NCBI GenBank assembly: GCA_046154185.1
Contig: JBJXGE010000079.1
Coordinates: forward strand, 1-64,000
Direction: 5' to 3'
DNA from: JBJXGE01 sp046154185
Lineage (GTDB): Bacteria; Planctomycetota; UBA8108; UBA1146; JAJFFE01
DNA: 64,000 bases
Numbering within the stretch: position 1 is the stretch's first letter; each line of letters starts with the position of its first letter. Below are positions 45,796-54,681 of this stretch, in pieces. Under the pieces are notes generated by a model. The model saw only the letters and a program-made list of their open reading frames with translations, did no database searches and was not told the DNA's origin. A program made the position numbers and the translations under genes.

Positions 45796-47289
45796 TCACT
45801 TTGGCGTTGGCTCTGTTTGCGGGGGTGTACTCGCCAAGCTGAGGTCGGACGCTGTCGCCCGGAGCGGATCATACACTAGCGAGAAATGGAGTTCATCGGC
45901 GGGCCGCGGCGTCTTGACGCGGTAGTGCAGTTCCCTGCTGGCTGGGCTGCGCGGATGCACGAAAGTACACAACAGTCGTTGCTCACTAGCGACATCGAAT
46001 CCGACGTACTGTCGTCGCATTACCACTAGCCCCGCAGCCAATCCGGTTCGCTCGGGCGCGAGTCGCGTGAGTTCTTGCGCGATCTGACTTTCAAATTTCG
46101 CGACATCTTCCGTGGTGGGAGTCCAAGTCGCACGCGTGCGCCATTCGTCGAAGCTTCCGCTCTTGAGTTCGTCCGGCTCGAGGCGGCGAAAAATCACACC
46201 GGTGTAATTCTGCCCCAAGGCATACGTGAAGGCGTTTTCGACCAACGTTACCGGCACGACGTCCAACTCGATTTGGAGTTGGGCGACCAAGTCGTCGTAC
46301 TCGCGATCGCTCAGCGGTTTCCTATTGGGAGTCAGCGCGAGATCTGTCGGTACGAATTGCTCCGTCGCCAATCCTGGGCTGAGTTCTTTGAGCACCTGTT
46401 TTGTTTCACTGACACCGCGCGCCGCGGAATGTTCCGCGAAACTCCCGACGATGTGGAGCGCGCGCCGGAAGGGCACGTAGCGGGGATCGGCGATGTTGGT
46501 CACTACCCGTTGCTGCAGCGCGCGGAGCGGCGCAAAAACGGATTCCCCCAGCCACTTCTTCCAGCGCTCCGGGTCGAAGCGTCCAGCGGCGTCGATGAAG
46601 TCCTCACCGCCGACCGCCCGTTTGGCGGCGTCGTCGAGCCCGCGGTTGGTTTCGTCGAGGATTTGCTGTTCGGCGGCGACGAGACTTCGAAGCTCTGCGA
46701 GCGCTTGGTTTGCTTCCTCGGCGGTCAAGAGGCGGAAGCGCAACTGCGAGTGATAGTCGGTCCAAGGATTGAGCGCCGGTTCGAAGGTCGCGGGATCCTT
46801 TTCTATTAGCGAACGCACCTCAGGCGTTTGCTTCGCCAAGTGGATGACGGTTCGAAAGTAGAACGCGTCGCGGATGCGCGGGAGCTTCCCAATCTGGAAC
46901 TCCGCGTGGATTTCGTGGTCGTCGTTGACCGTGGCCTCAAATTTGTCGATCTCCATCGATCGCCATGTGAGCAAAAAGTCGACCTTGGTGCCGGCGGGCG
47001 CGCGCAACGCGTGGGCCGCAACCTTGACGAAAATCCTGTCATCGCGGCGCAAACTCTCGACGCCGCGCATCACAACGATGGTTGTCAACGCCTCGACCTG
47101 GATCGGCGGCGGCGGATGCTCTTGTGCGAAAGTCATCGATGCGCGCATGCTCTGGCTGAGCGCGAAGAATAAGGAGAAAAGTGCGAGCGGCGCAGCGGCC
47201 AAGGGGTGTCGATCCGCCCGCTGTGAAGGCTGAGCAACGGTAAGAGGAGCCTCGAGATCGGGAGCCATGGACTGGCAGAAGTTGCGCAT
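45796..47289 (-). CDS. Exported protein of unknown function upstream of the GAPDH pair
   Basis: 497 residues with a hydrophobic segment at about 30-55 ending MTFAQ, which acts as a signal peptide or anchor. The mature part has mixed alpha/beta character, with an early beta domain (IQVEALTTIVVMRGVESL) and a helical middle (EEANQALAELRSLVAAEQQILDET split by short loops). A proline- and threonine-rich C terminus follows. No family recognised. AAGGAG precedes the ATG. It is 56 bases upstream of the GAPDH-like gene on the same strand, so it may be cotranscribed, although a secreted protein and a cytosolic enzyme make an odd pair. Confidence 0.7.
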   Translation of the reverse strand: MRNFCQSMAPDLEAPLTVAQPSQRADRHPLAAAPLALFSLFFALSQSMRASMTFAQEHPPPPIQVEALTTIVVMRGVESLRRDDRIFVKVAAHALRAPAGTKVDFLLTWRSMEIDKFEATVNDDHEIHAEFQIGKLPRIRDAFYFRTVIHLAKQTPEVRSLIEKDPATFEPALNPWTDYHSQLRFRLLTAEEANQALAELRSLVAAEQQILDETNRGLDDAAKRAVGGEDFIDAAGRFDPERWKKWLGESVFAPLRALQQRVVTNIADPRYVPFRRALHIVGSFAEHSAARGVSETKQVLKELSPGLATEQFVPTDLALTPNRKPLSDREYDDLVAQLQIELDVVPVTLVENAFTYALGQNYTGVIFRRLEPDELKSGSFDEWRTRATWTPTTEDVAKFESQIAQELTRLAPERTGLAAGLVVMRRQYVGFDVASEQRLLCTFVHPRSPASRELHYRVKTPRPADELHFSLVYDPLRATASDLSLASTPPQTEPTPK

Positions 47290-47504
47290 GTTGTTTCGCT
47301 CCTTTGCGCCGTACCGAACCGACAGCCCAGCGACGGGGCAAGCAATCGGACAAGAAGCTGGTAGGACGTTGACCGACGCGAACCGATCCCGCCGATTTGG
47401 GCCGAGGCCGGGATCATACCTCGGCCGCGCGGCGATGGCAGGTCTCGATCTCCCGCCCGCACGGCGGCGCGGCAGTGTGGAATCTGCGTTGCACGGAGTT
47501 TGGC

Positions 47505-48788
47505 ATGACCGACGACGAGGATGACGCGCGTGAAGTAACAGCGACCGGCGACGCGCTCGGTGCAGCAGCGTCCGTCGATGTCGTCGTGATTGGCGCGGGC
47601 GCCGCTGGGCTCATGGCCGCGCTCTCGAGCGGGCGGACGGGTGGGCGCACCGTGCTCGTCGAAGGCGCGCGGCAATGTGGTCTCAAGATCCTCGTGTCTG
47701 GCGGAGGTCGCTGCAACGTGCTGCCGGTCGAATGCGATGAGCACGACTTTCACACGCAGGGGTCCCGCCATGTACTGCGGAGATGGTTGCGCACGTGGCC
47801 GCTCGCCGCCGTGCGGGATTTTTTTGCGCAAGATTTGGGCGTCGCGCTCGTCGAAGAAGTCGGCACGGGTAAGTTGTTTCCCGCGACGCAGGATGCGCAC
47901 ACCGTGCGCGACGCGCTCGTCGAAGCATGCCGGCGTGCGCGCGTCGAGATCCGCAACGATTGGCGGGTCACGGCCGTCGAGCGCGTCGACGGCGGCTACC
48001 GAGTGGTTTCCGCGTCGACGGGCGCGACGTTGCATGCTGCTTGCGTCGTGCTGGCTACCGGTGGACTCTCGCTGCCCCGCACCGGCTCCGACGGCGTTGG
48101 CTACACCTTCGCCAAAGCGCTTGGCCACGGTCTCACCACGACGTATCCCGCGCTCGTTCCGCTTGCAACCGATGACGCCGACTGGAAGGAACTCGCGGGA
48201 ATCACGCTGCCCGTCCGCTGGCGAGCGCGCGTTGCGGGCGAAATACGGGAATCGCGAGTGCGCGAACTCTTGGTGACGCATCGCGGATTTAGCGGGCCCG
48301 CAATCTTGGATGCGAGTCATTGGCAAGTGCGCGACGGCGCGCGCATCGAGGTTTCCTGGGGCGATATTGCGGCCGAGGAGTGGTTGACGCGATTGGCGAA
48401 AAACGGTCGCGCAACCGTCGTCAGCCTGCTGGCGGAGTCCTTGCCGCGCCGACTCGCGCGCCTTATTGCGCTGCGGGCTGGGATTGCTGAGACGCAGGTG
48501 CTGTCCGGACTCACCCGTGATGACCGCCAGCGACTGCTCGCGAAGCTGACGCATTTTGAACTGCCGATTGCGCGCGATCTCGGCTATCGAGTTGCCGAGG
48601 TCACCGGCGGCGGCGTACCGATCGCCGAAGTCGAGCCGTCGACACTCGCGAGTCGCGCGTCGCGTGGACTCTATCTCTGCGGCGAAATCCTCGACGTAAC
48701 GGGCCGCCTCGGCGGCTACAACTTTCTTTGGGCGTGGATCAGCGGCCGCCTCGCCGGCGAGTCCGCGGCGCACGCGAGCCGAAAATAA
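47505..48788 (+). CDS. HI0933/BaiN-family flavoprotein (NAD(P)/FAD-dependent oxidoreductase)
   Basis: FAD-binding flavoprotein of the YhiN/BaiN family. The dinucleotide motif VVVIGAGAAGLMAAL is followed by QCGLKILVSGGGRCNV, the family hallmark. The C terminus has AEVTGGGVPIAEVEPSTLASR and GEILDVTGRLGGYNFLWAW, closing the FAD site. 427 residues from the ATG chosen after GGAG. Members often act on unsaturated acids or are uncharacterised, so the substrate is unknown. It is divergent from the exported gene at 47289 and convergent with psd. Confidence 0.9.
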   Translation: MTDDEDDAREVTATGDALGAAASVDVVVIGAGAAGLMAALSSGRTGGRTVLVEGARQCGLKILVSGGGRCNVLPVECDEHDFHTQGSRHVLRRWLRTWPLAAVRDFFAQDLGVALVEEVGTGKLFPATQDAHTVRDALVEACRRARVEIRNDWRVTAVERVDGGYRVVSASTGATLHAACVVLATGGLSLPRTGSDGVGYTFAKALGHGLTTTYPALVPLATDDADWKELAGITLPVRWRARVAGEIRESRVRELLVTHRGFSGPAILDASHWQVRDGARIEVSWGDIAAEEWLTRLAKNGRATVVSLLAESLPRRLARLIALRAGIAETQVLSGLTRDDRQRLLAKLTHFELPIARDLGYRVAEVTGGGVPIAEVEPSTLASRASRGLYLCGEILDVTGRLGGYNFLWAWISGRLAGESAAHASRK

Positions 48789-48789
48789 C

Positions 48790-48972
48790 TTAGGGTCCGC
48801 GCAAAATGAACTTCGCATTTTGAGGCAGATCTCTAACATATCTCCGCTCGCGTCTCAATCGCGCAATCCTCAACGTAGCCAGGCTACGCCTGCGGTTTCG
48901 CTCAATCGCCGCGAACGGACCTACGTCATATCTCAACCTCCAAATGTAAAGTTAATTTTGCGCGGACCCTTA
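48790..48972. mobile_element. MITE-like element with 21-bp terminal inverted repeats
   Basis: Terminal inverted repeats start GGGTCCGCGCAAAATGAACT (48793-48813) and end at 48949-48969, identical in 20 of 21 bases. The element is 177 bp and flanked by the 3-bp direct repeat TTA (48790-48792 and 48970-48972), a likely target duplication. Subterminal sequences also pair weakly, so the whole element can fold into a long hairpin. No transposase is encoded. It is inserted one base after the stop of the flavoprotein gene and 10 bases from the psd stop, between convergent genes. Its parent transposon is not in the window. Confidence 0.65.
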
Positions 48973-48982
48973 GCGATCGAAC

Positions 48983-49957
48983 CTACCCGCGCGTCACTCG
49001 ATACGCGTGATCGCCCTGACCGACGAGTTTGCCGATCTCCGCCCGGCGGCGCAGCGAGTGCGCGACGCATGTGCCGAGGCGCACGATGGTCTCGCATTGT
49101 TCGGCGGTGCGCGCGAGGAGATCGTCGGTCGGTTGCCAAAAACCTGGCTCACCGAAAACGATGACCGTTGAACCGCCGTATTTGAAATAGCCCTTCTCTT
49201 CGCCGCGTTCGAAATTGTCGTCGGTGCTTTTCGTTTGAACAATCTTGCCGACGCCCATCGCGCCGATCTCCACGTAGGCGAGCCGCCCAAAATTTTGGGT
49301 CGTGAGATAGCTCACGCGACGGTGGTTGCGCGCAAACACGCTGCCGCGTGCGCGCAGGGCGAACGGATTCACCGAGTCGAGTCCGCCTTTGAGATCGGCG
49401 CTACCGATGTGCCGTCCGGAGTCCGGATAGTGGAAGCGATGGTAGTCGTACGGATTGAGTCGTGCGATCAGCGCCGGTCCACCGAGAAACGGCTCCGCTT
49501 GCTCCTCGTCGCCGAGAATCGCCTTCGGCGTGAGCTGGTAGCCTTTCACCGGAAACGTGATGTCGTGGGTCACGCGACTAAATGCCAAGTATCGCCCTTC
49601 GGCAAACGCCGGGAATTCCCACTGTGCGTTTGCGAACGACCGCGCACCAGCGCGAAACCGCCGCGTGAAAAACTCGTTGAAAGAGTTGTAATCGGTCGCT
49701 TCAAACTCCTCCATCGCGATACTGCCGGCTTGCACGAAAGTCTTCACGTGATCGAGGCTCAGCGGCGATGAAAAATACAGTCCGCCGATTTTGTTGACGA
49801 GGCGGCTCCGCAGGACGAGGCGCGCGACTCCACCGAGGAAGGATCCATACAAAAATCGCAGGCCGGCTCCGCAGCAAGTCGTTTCGTCTTGCATCACGCC
49901 GCGTTCGCGATGGAAGCAACGGACGGCGTGCGGATCGTTCGGCTGGTTCACTGACAT
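48983..49957 (-). CDS. psd: Phosphatidylserine decarboxylase
   Basis: Makes phosphatidylethanolamine from phosphatidylserine in the membrane. The proenzyme self-cleaves in the motif KYGGSTVIVFGE (Ser263), giving the pyruvoyl group; GGST is the usual variant of LGST. The charge-relay histidine lies in NPYDYHRFHYPDSG (about 171-176). 324 residues, with a family-typical NEFFTRRFR near residue 95. GGGGAAG precedes the ATG. No pssA is adjacent. Confidence 0.93.
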   Translation of the reverse strand: MSVNQPNDPHAVRCFHRERGVMQDETTCCGAGLRFLYGSFLGGVARLVLRSRLVNKIGGLYFSSPLSLDHVKTFVQAGSIAMEEFEATDYNSFNEFFTRRFRAGARSFANAQWEFPAFAEGRYLAFSRVTHDITFPVKGYQLTPKAILGDEEQAEPFLGGPALIARLNPYDYHRFHYPDSGRHIGSADLKGGLDSVNPFALRARGSVFARNHRRVSYLTTQNFGRLAYVEIGAMGVGKIVQTKSTDDNFERGEEKGYFKYGGSTVIVFGEPGFWQPTDDLLARTAEQCETIVRLGTCVAHSLRRRAEIGKLVGQGDHAYRVTRG

Positions 49958-50014
49958 GCAACTTCCCCCGATGGACGCTCAGGTTTTCCGACGAGTCACG
50001 CCTACGAGGCTCGG

Positions 50015-52543
50015 TTAGAGCCCGAGATGTTCGCGCAAGATTCGCACGTCGGCCGCACTCGCCCGGTCACTCGCGCGGCGTTTGCGCGCTTCTCGAAAAC
50101 TGGCTTCGAGGTTGATGAAGACATCGGGCAATCCCGTATAGGACTGCGCCACGTATTTGCGAAGCGCCGCGAGTTCCTCTCGATCGGCAAACGAGCGCTG
50201 GTGGCAATAGTATTCCTTGCCGAGCGGATCGTACGCCAGTCCATATTCATTTGCGGGTTTCTCGGGCAGCGAATGCCACACGCGCAAGAGTCCCGTCACG
50301 CGCTTCTCCCCGCGCCCCGACTCCTCCGCGTCGATAGCTTCGGGTCGGTTCGCGGCGGTCGCCGCCGGTTCCTGTTCATCGTCGTCGACAACTGTCGACG
50401 TTCCGCGACCAGCACGCGATGACACTTTCGCTTCGTGAATCGGCGTCCCGGCGACGGCGACCTCGTCGGTGCGATCTGGTCCAATCTTCTCGGCGGCCCC
50501 TCCGCGCGCCCGTCGACCACGCGGCCGGCGCCCCGGCTTCGGTTTGTCGGCGTCGTGCTCCAACGATTCCTGGTCGTCGCTTCCGGTCGCACTCGAGTCG
50601 ACGACCACGACCGGAATCAGGTCCGCCTCGTCGCGCGGAGCGGGTTCGCTCGAACGCGAGGATTTCTCGTGCGGCGCCCCGTGCGGTTTGGAATCCTTGC
50701 GGTCTATCGGTGTCCGTACTGTGGTTGCCGAACTCGACGCGTCACGCGAGTCCTCCGAGAAAAAATCGTCGACGATATTGTGCGACGCCGCCAAGTCGCG
50801 AGCGGCGGTTCGGACGCGCGCCGCTTGGGAAGAGTAGCCCGGTACCGTCGCGGGGCGCGGCGGTGGGGGCGCTGCGTTCGCGTCTGGCCAGCCGTCTTCC
50901 GGTTGCGCATGTTTATGAGTCGACCGCGACGATCCGGCGGCACGATCGGACGCCCGATTCGGGCCGCTCGGCGTGGCGGCGGCGCCCGCTTCGCTCCGCG
51001 ATCGTGACTCGGTGCGACGATCGTCGGGCACAGCACGGTCGGATCCCGCGCGCGCGCCGAAGGACTTCTCGTCGGACTTCGCCCGCGTTGCGTCGACGCC
51101 GTCGGTCTTCAGCAACCAGTCGTGATCGGAAAGTCGCCGGCGCGTCGGCCGCTGGTCGATGTGCTGATCAGCTTCCGCGCTGACTCCCCTCCCGCCGACT
51201 TCCGGTGCGGCTGGGACGGCTCCTCGAGATCCGGCCGAGGCTGCGGCGGGCGATCCGGCTGCTGAGCCCGCCGGCGCCGCGCCGCGGGCGCGAGTCGTCG
51301 CTTCGGCGGGTCGGTCGCGACCCACGGACGGCGCGCCCGATGATGACTTGTCGAGGCGCGAACTCCCGGCGTCACGCGACGGAGCTTTTTCTGCGACGTG
51401 CTTTTCCGCGAAGCCACCCGCGAACTCGCGGCCGAATTCATCTTGCTCGAATTCGGACTCCGCGACCTGCGGTGCAACCGGTCGAGAAACATTGCGATCG
51501 GATCGTCGCGCGGCGGGAGCGTGAACGACCGGTAGCACTCCGCGCTCCATGTCGCGGCTGCCGTCGGTGCGATCGCTGCCGCGCTCCGGCCGACTCACTC
51601 TCGCTGGGGGCGTTCCGGCAGTCGCGGCGGGCGATTCGCGCCGACGAGCGTCGAGCGAACTTGGCGCGGGACGGCGTGGCACGGCGGGGCCGAAGTCTTC
51701 GGCGTCGTCCGAGCGAGCGGCAGCGGGTGCGGTCGTCGCGAACGACCCGCGCGGACCGCGCGCCGCATCGGCGCGTCGGACCGGAGGCGCGCTCGAGCGT
51801 AGACCTTCACCGTCGTCGACGGTATCGCGCCGTGTCGTAATAGAAGTTCGTGCCGCGGGGGCTGGCCGCGCCCTGAGTTCCGGGCTCGTTACCTGGAGGT
51901 CGCGACCGCGAACTTGCTGGGGAGGCACGACGATCGGCAAGCGGTTTGGACCCGATCGAGCGTTCTGAGCGCGATCCGCCGCCGTGCTCGGACGCACTTG
52001 CGGGGGAATCACGACTCTGCGTGGGGAAGATGGTGGTGCGGAATTACGAGCATCGAAGCTCGTGTCGTGGCGCGACGCATGAATGGTGCGCTTGAAATCT
52101 GCGAGCGATCGAATTTCCTGGAAGGAGCTGAACAGGCCGTCGATGTAGAGACGGAACAAACTTTCTTCCTGGATAGACTGATCGCAGACGACGCGGTCCA
52201 ACGCGGCAAGGAATGGGAAGCGATGAAAATGAAGCTTCCGATTCTCTTCTTTGACTTCTATGTAAAGCCGAGCCGCGGACGGTTGCAGTGACTTTGCCTT
52301 TTTCGCAAAGTTTAAAAACTTAGCCGTGTCATTCAACTTGCACGTAATCTGCACAAGGATGGACCGCGGTATGGGCAAGTAGAGCCGCAGGCAGTTGGTC
52401 ACAAGAAAATCGACCGCGTACTTGGTGTCTAACGTGGAGCTGCGTTCAGCTACATAGCCACCGTCGCGAAACGCGTGCTCAGCCTGCTGCTCGAGCTGAA
52501 CGCCCTGCGGAAGCGGCCGACGGTAATTGCCTGGATCGAACAT
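50015..52543 (-). CDS. Large protein with terminal globular domains and a ~560-residue disordered middle
   Basis: 842 residues, function unknown. The N-terminal ~165 residues are globular and contain AEHAFRDGGYVAERSSTLD, TKYAVDFLV and SILVQITCKLND. This E...D...QxTxK order is reminiscent of the PD-(D/E)xK nuclease fold, but the match is weak. Residues ~170-730 are low complexity, dominated by Ser, Ala, Arg, Asp and Pro, with many RG/DR runs. The C-terminal ~110 residues are ordered again (LLRVWHSLPEKPANEYGLA to the end) and contain a CH motif (KEYYCHQRSFADREEL). AAGGGAA precedes the ATG. A nucleic-acid-binding scaffold is a guess; no family is claimed. Confidence 0.65.
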   Translation of the reverse strand: MFDPGNYRRPLPQGVQLEQQAEHAFRDGGYVAERSSTLDTKYAVDFLVTNCLRLYLPIPRSILVQITCKLNDTAKFLNFAKKAKSLQPSAARLYIEVKEENRKLHFHRFPFLAALDRVVCDQSIQEESLFRLYIDGLFSSFQEIRSLADFKRTIHASRHDTSFDARNSAPPSSPRRVVIPPQVRPSTAADRAQNARSGPNRLPIVVPPQQVRGRDLQVTSPELRARPAPAARTSITTRRDTVDDGEGLRSSAPPVRRADAARGPRGSFATTAPAAARSDDAEDFGPAVPRRPAPSSLDARRRESPAATAGTPPARVSRPERGSDRTDGSRDMERGVLPVVHAPAARRSDRNVSRPVAPQVAESEFEQDEFGREFAGGFAEKHVAEKAPSRDAGSSRLDKSSSGAPSVGRDRPAEATTRARGAAPAGSAAGSPAAASAGSRGAVPAAPEVGGRGVSAEADQHIDQRPTRRRLSDHDWLLKTDGVDATRAKSDEKSFGARAGSDRAVPDDRRTESRSRSEAGAAATPSGPNRASDRAAGSSRSTHKHAQPEDGWPDANAAPPPPRPATVPGYSSQAARVRTAARDLAASHNIVDDFFSEDSRDASSSATTVRTPIDRKDSKPHGAPHEKSSRSSEPAPRDEADLIPVVVVDSSATGSDDQESLEHDADKPKPGRRPRGRRARGGAAEKIGPDRTDEVAVAGTPIHEAKVSSRAGRGTSTVVDDDEQEPAATAANRPEAIDAEESGRGEKRVTGLLRVWHSLPEKPANEYGLAYDPLGKEYYCHQRSFADREELAALRKYVAQSYTGLPDVFINLEASFREARKRRASDRASAADVRILREHLGL

Positions 52544-52911
52544 GAGGTTCCCTTCAATCGTGTGAGAGGCGAAACCTCACGCAGAGAGACGAACGCTGAA
52601 TCTGAATCCAATTTCCTGCCCCGAGTTCTAGCCCCGAGCTTGCAAAAGCGGATTCGCCTTCGCGGCAGTCGAATTCCTTCAGTCAGCGGAGATGTCAAAG
52701 AGCAACTGCCAAACGAAGCCGAATGCGAGCGTTTGGGATTCTCGGCACACGATGGAGGAGTCCGGCGTGGATAATCCCCGCGATTGCGCGTGCTCTTGAA
52801 GCGCGAGAGACTAGCAAGAACTTGGCGGACGCGCAAGATGGCCCCGAGACTCGGGACGCCTCGGGCGCACTCGTACGCCCAGGCGACGACCGAAAAACGG
52901 GGGCGCGCGAC
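52544..52911. other. Intergenic region between divergent genes
   Basis: 368 bases. The frame upstream of the DUF2891 start is open but has no similarity. A short inverted repeat cccgag-a-ctcggg is present near 52844. No convincing promoter was found by eye. Confidence 0.5.
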
Positions 52912-53952
52912 ATGACGCAGACAATTCCAGACCAAGTAGCGCGGGCCGTCGACGTGGCACTCGCCGGAATTGGCCGGCACTACCCCTACGTGCTTCAGCA
53001 CCGACTGGAATCCGAAGCTGACGTCGTCGCTCCGCGCCAACTGACGCCGATTTTTTGTGGAAACTACGACTGGCATTCGTCGGTGCACACGCACTGGACG
53101 TTGGTGCGAGCGCTGCGGCTCTTTCCGCAGTCTGCTCCGGCGCCGAGCATCGCGGCGATTCTCGCTGAGCGATTTTCGACCGCGAATGTTCGCGCCGAAC
53201 TTCGCTACCTGCGGTCGCACCCCGGTTTTGAACGGCCATATGGCATCGCGTGGCTCCTGCAACTCGTGAGCGAACTCGCCCGCGCGACAGACCGGGGCGA
53301 CGCGCGCGCGTGGTTTGCGGAGTTTCAGCCGCTCGGCGAGTTGTGTTTTCAGCGCTTCTTGGAGTATCTCCCGCGGCTGACGCATCCAGTTCGCAGTGGG
53401 CAGCATGAACAGAGTGCGTTTGCGCTCGGGCTCGCGCTCGACGCGGCGCGCGTACTTGGCGCGCAGGAATGCGCGGCGGTCATCGAATCTTGGGTGCGCG
53501 AGCGCTTTGGCGAGGACCGCGAGGCGCCGCTCGCCTATGAACCATCGGGCACGGATTTCTTATCGCCGGTGTGCGCGGAGGCGGACTTGATGCGGAGGGT
53601 GCTGCCGCGCGACGAGTTTGTGCGGTGGCTCCATGCCTTTGTGCCGCACGGCAAAGTCGACGCGCTTGCGCTCACGCCTGTCATCTGCGCCGATCCAAGC
53701 GACGGCAAGTTCGCGCATCTCGATGGACTCAATCTCAGTCGCGCGTGGATGCTCGACGGCATCGCGGCGGCGCTCCCGCCCGAGCACCCGGCGCGCGCTG
53801 CGCTCGTCACCGCCGCCGCACTGCACGGCCGAGTCGGACTCGCGTCGATCTCGCCCCAACACTACGCCGGCGCGCACTGGCTGCCGAGTTTCGCGATGTA
53901 CTGGCTGACCAGAGCGGGTCTCGAGTCCGCGACGGGCCGCGGCGCGAGTTAG
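52912..53952 (+). CDS. DUF2891 family protein
   Basis: 346-residue protein whose helical-barrel appearance and the motifs FCGNYDWHSSVHTHW, QHEQSAFALGLALDAARV and YEPSGTDFLSPVCAEADLM are those of the DUF2891 family (an (alpha/alpha) fold of unknown activity). The conserved His, Asp, Glu and Trp in these motifs suggest a sugar-active or hydrolase site, which is inference. The ATG was taken where similarity begins; the ribosome site is weak (GGGGG). No signal peptide is visible, so it is cytoplasmic. Confidence 0.75.
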   Translation: MTQTIPDQVARAVDVALAGIGRHYPYVLQHRLESEADVVAPRQLTPIFCGNYDWHSSVHTHWTLVRALRLFPQSAPAPSIAAILAERFSTANVRAELRYLRSHPGFERPYGIAWLLQLVSELARATDRGDARAWFAEFQPLGELCFQRFLEYLPRLTHPVRSGQHEQSAFALGLALDAARVLGAQECAAVIESWVRERFGEDREAPLAYEPSGTDFLSPVCAEADLMRRVLPRDEFVRWLHAFVPHGKVDALALTPVICADPSDGKFAHLDGLNLSRAWMLDGIAAALPPEHPARAALVTAAALHGRVGLASISPQHYAGAHWLPSFAMYWLTRAGLESATGRGAS

Positions 53953-54008
53953 CGCACGCGGCGCGCGCTGGAATCAATTCGATCACTCAGCAGCCATCGC
54001 CTTCCGCT

Positions 54009-54593
54009 TCACGTCTCGCGCACGCGGCGCGCACCGATCCACGGATCGTCGACGGCGGCGGGATGATCGAACCAGAGGCGCGCACTCGCGACGTCGCACA
54101 TGTGAGCCATCGCGGCAAGCGGGCCCATACGGCGCTGCTTGTTCGTGTAGTCAGCGAGCTCGCCCTCGGCGTAGCGCAGTCCGTTTTCGTGCTCGGCCGT
54201 GAGCTTGACGCCGTAGCGCGCGAGCATCTCCATGCGGAATTTCTGATGAGATTCCTTGCCCTGCATCTCCGCCTTATGGTGGAGCTGACCGTCGACACCG
54301 AGCTCGTACTTCCACGGCTTCTCGAGGTCGTGGAGGAACACGACGAGGAGGATGTCCGAGCGCGAGAACGGCAGCGGCCGCAGCGCGACGAATCGATCGA
54401 AGAGCACATTCGCGATGTTCATGACTTCCGCCACGTGATCGAGGTAGCCGCCGCGCCACGCCTGATGGTTGTGCGTCGAGCCCGGCACCGTCGCGAACAG
54501 CGCGTGATGATCGGCGACGATGCGTGCGCACGCGCTGCGATTCGGTTCGTCGATCCGGGCGACGAGTGACTCGATCGACTCGTACGGCGTCAT
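54009..54593 (-). CDS. HD-domain phosphohydrolase
   Basis: 194-residue protein of the HD superfamily, metal-dependent phosphohydrolases. Motifs are GSTHNHQAWRGGYLDHVAEV (metal-binding His, about 41-53) and the HD pair in VVFLHDLEKPW (88-89). The following HKAEMQGKESHQKF could complete the site. It is convergent with the DUF2891 gene. The substrate, possibly a nucleotide, is unknown. Confidence 0.8.
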   Translation of the reverse strand: MTPYESIESLVARIDEPNRSACARIVADHHALFATVPGSTHNHQAWRGGYLDHVAEVMNIANVLFDRFVALRPLPFSRSDILLVVFLHDLEKPWKYELGVDGQLHHKAEMQGKESHQKFRMEMLARYGVKLTAEHENGLRYAEGELADYTNKQRRMGPLAAMAHMCDVASARLWFDHPAAVDDPWIGARRVRET

Positions 54594-54681
54594 GTCGCGA
54601 GTGTATCACGGCTACATTCGTCGTCGCGAGCGCCAACCGGGCAGGCTCCAACTTCGAGGACCGTACTCGCGGCTGACTCGC

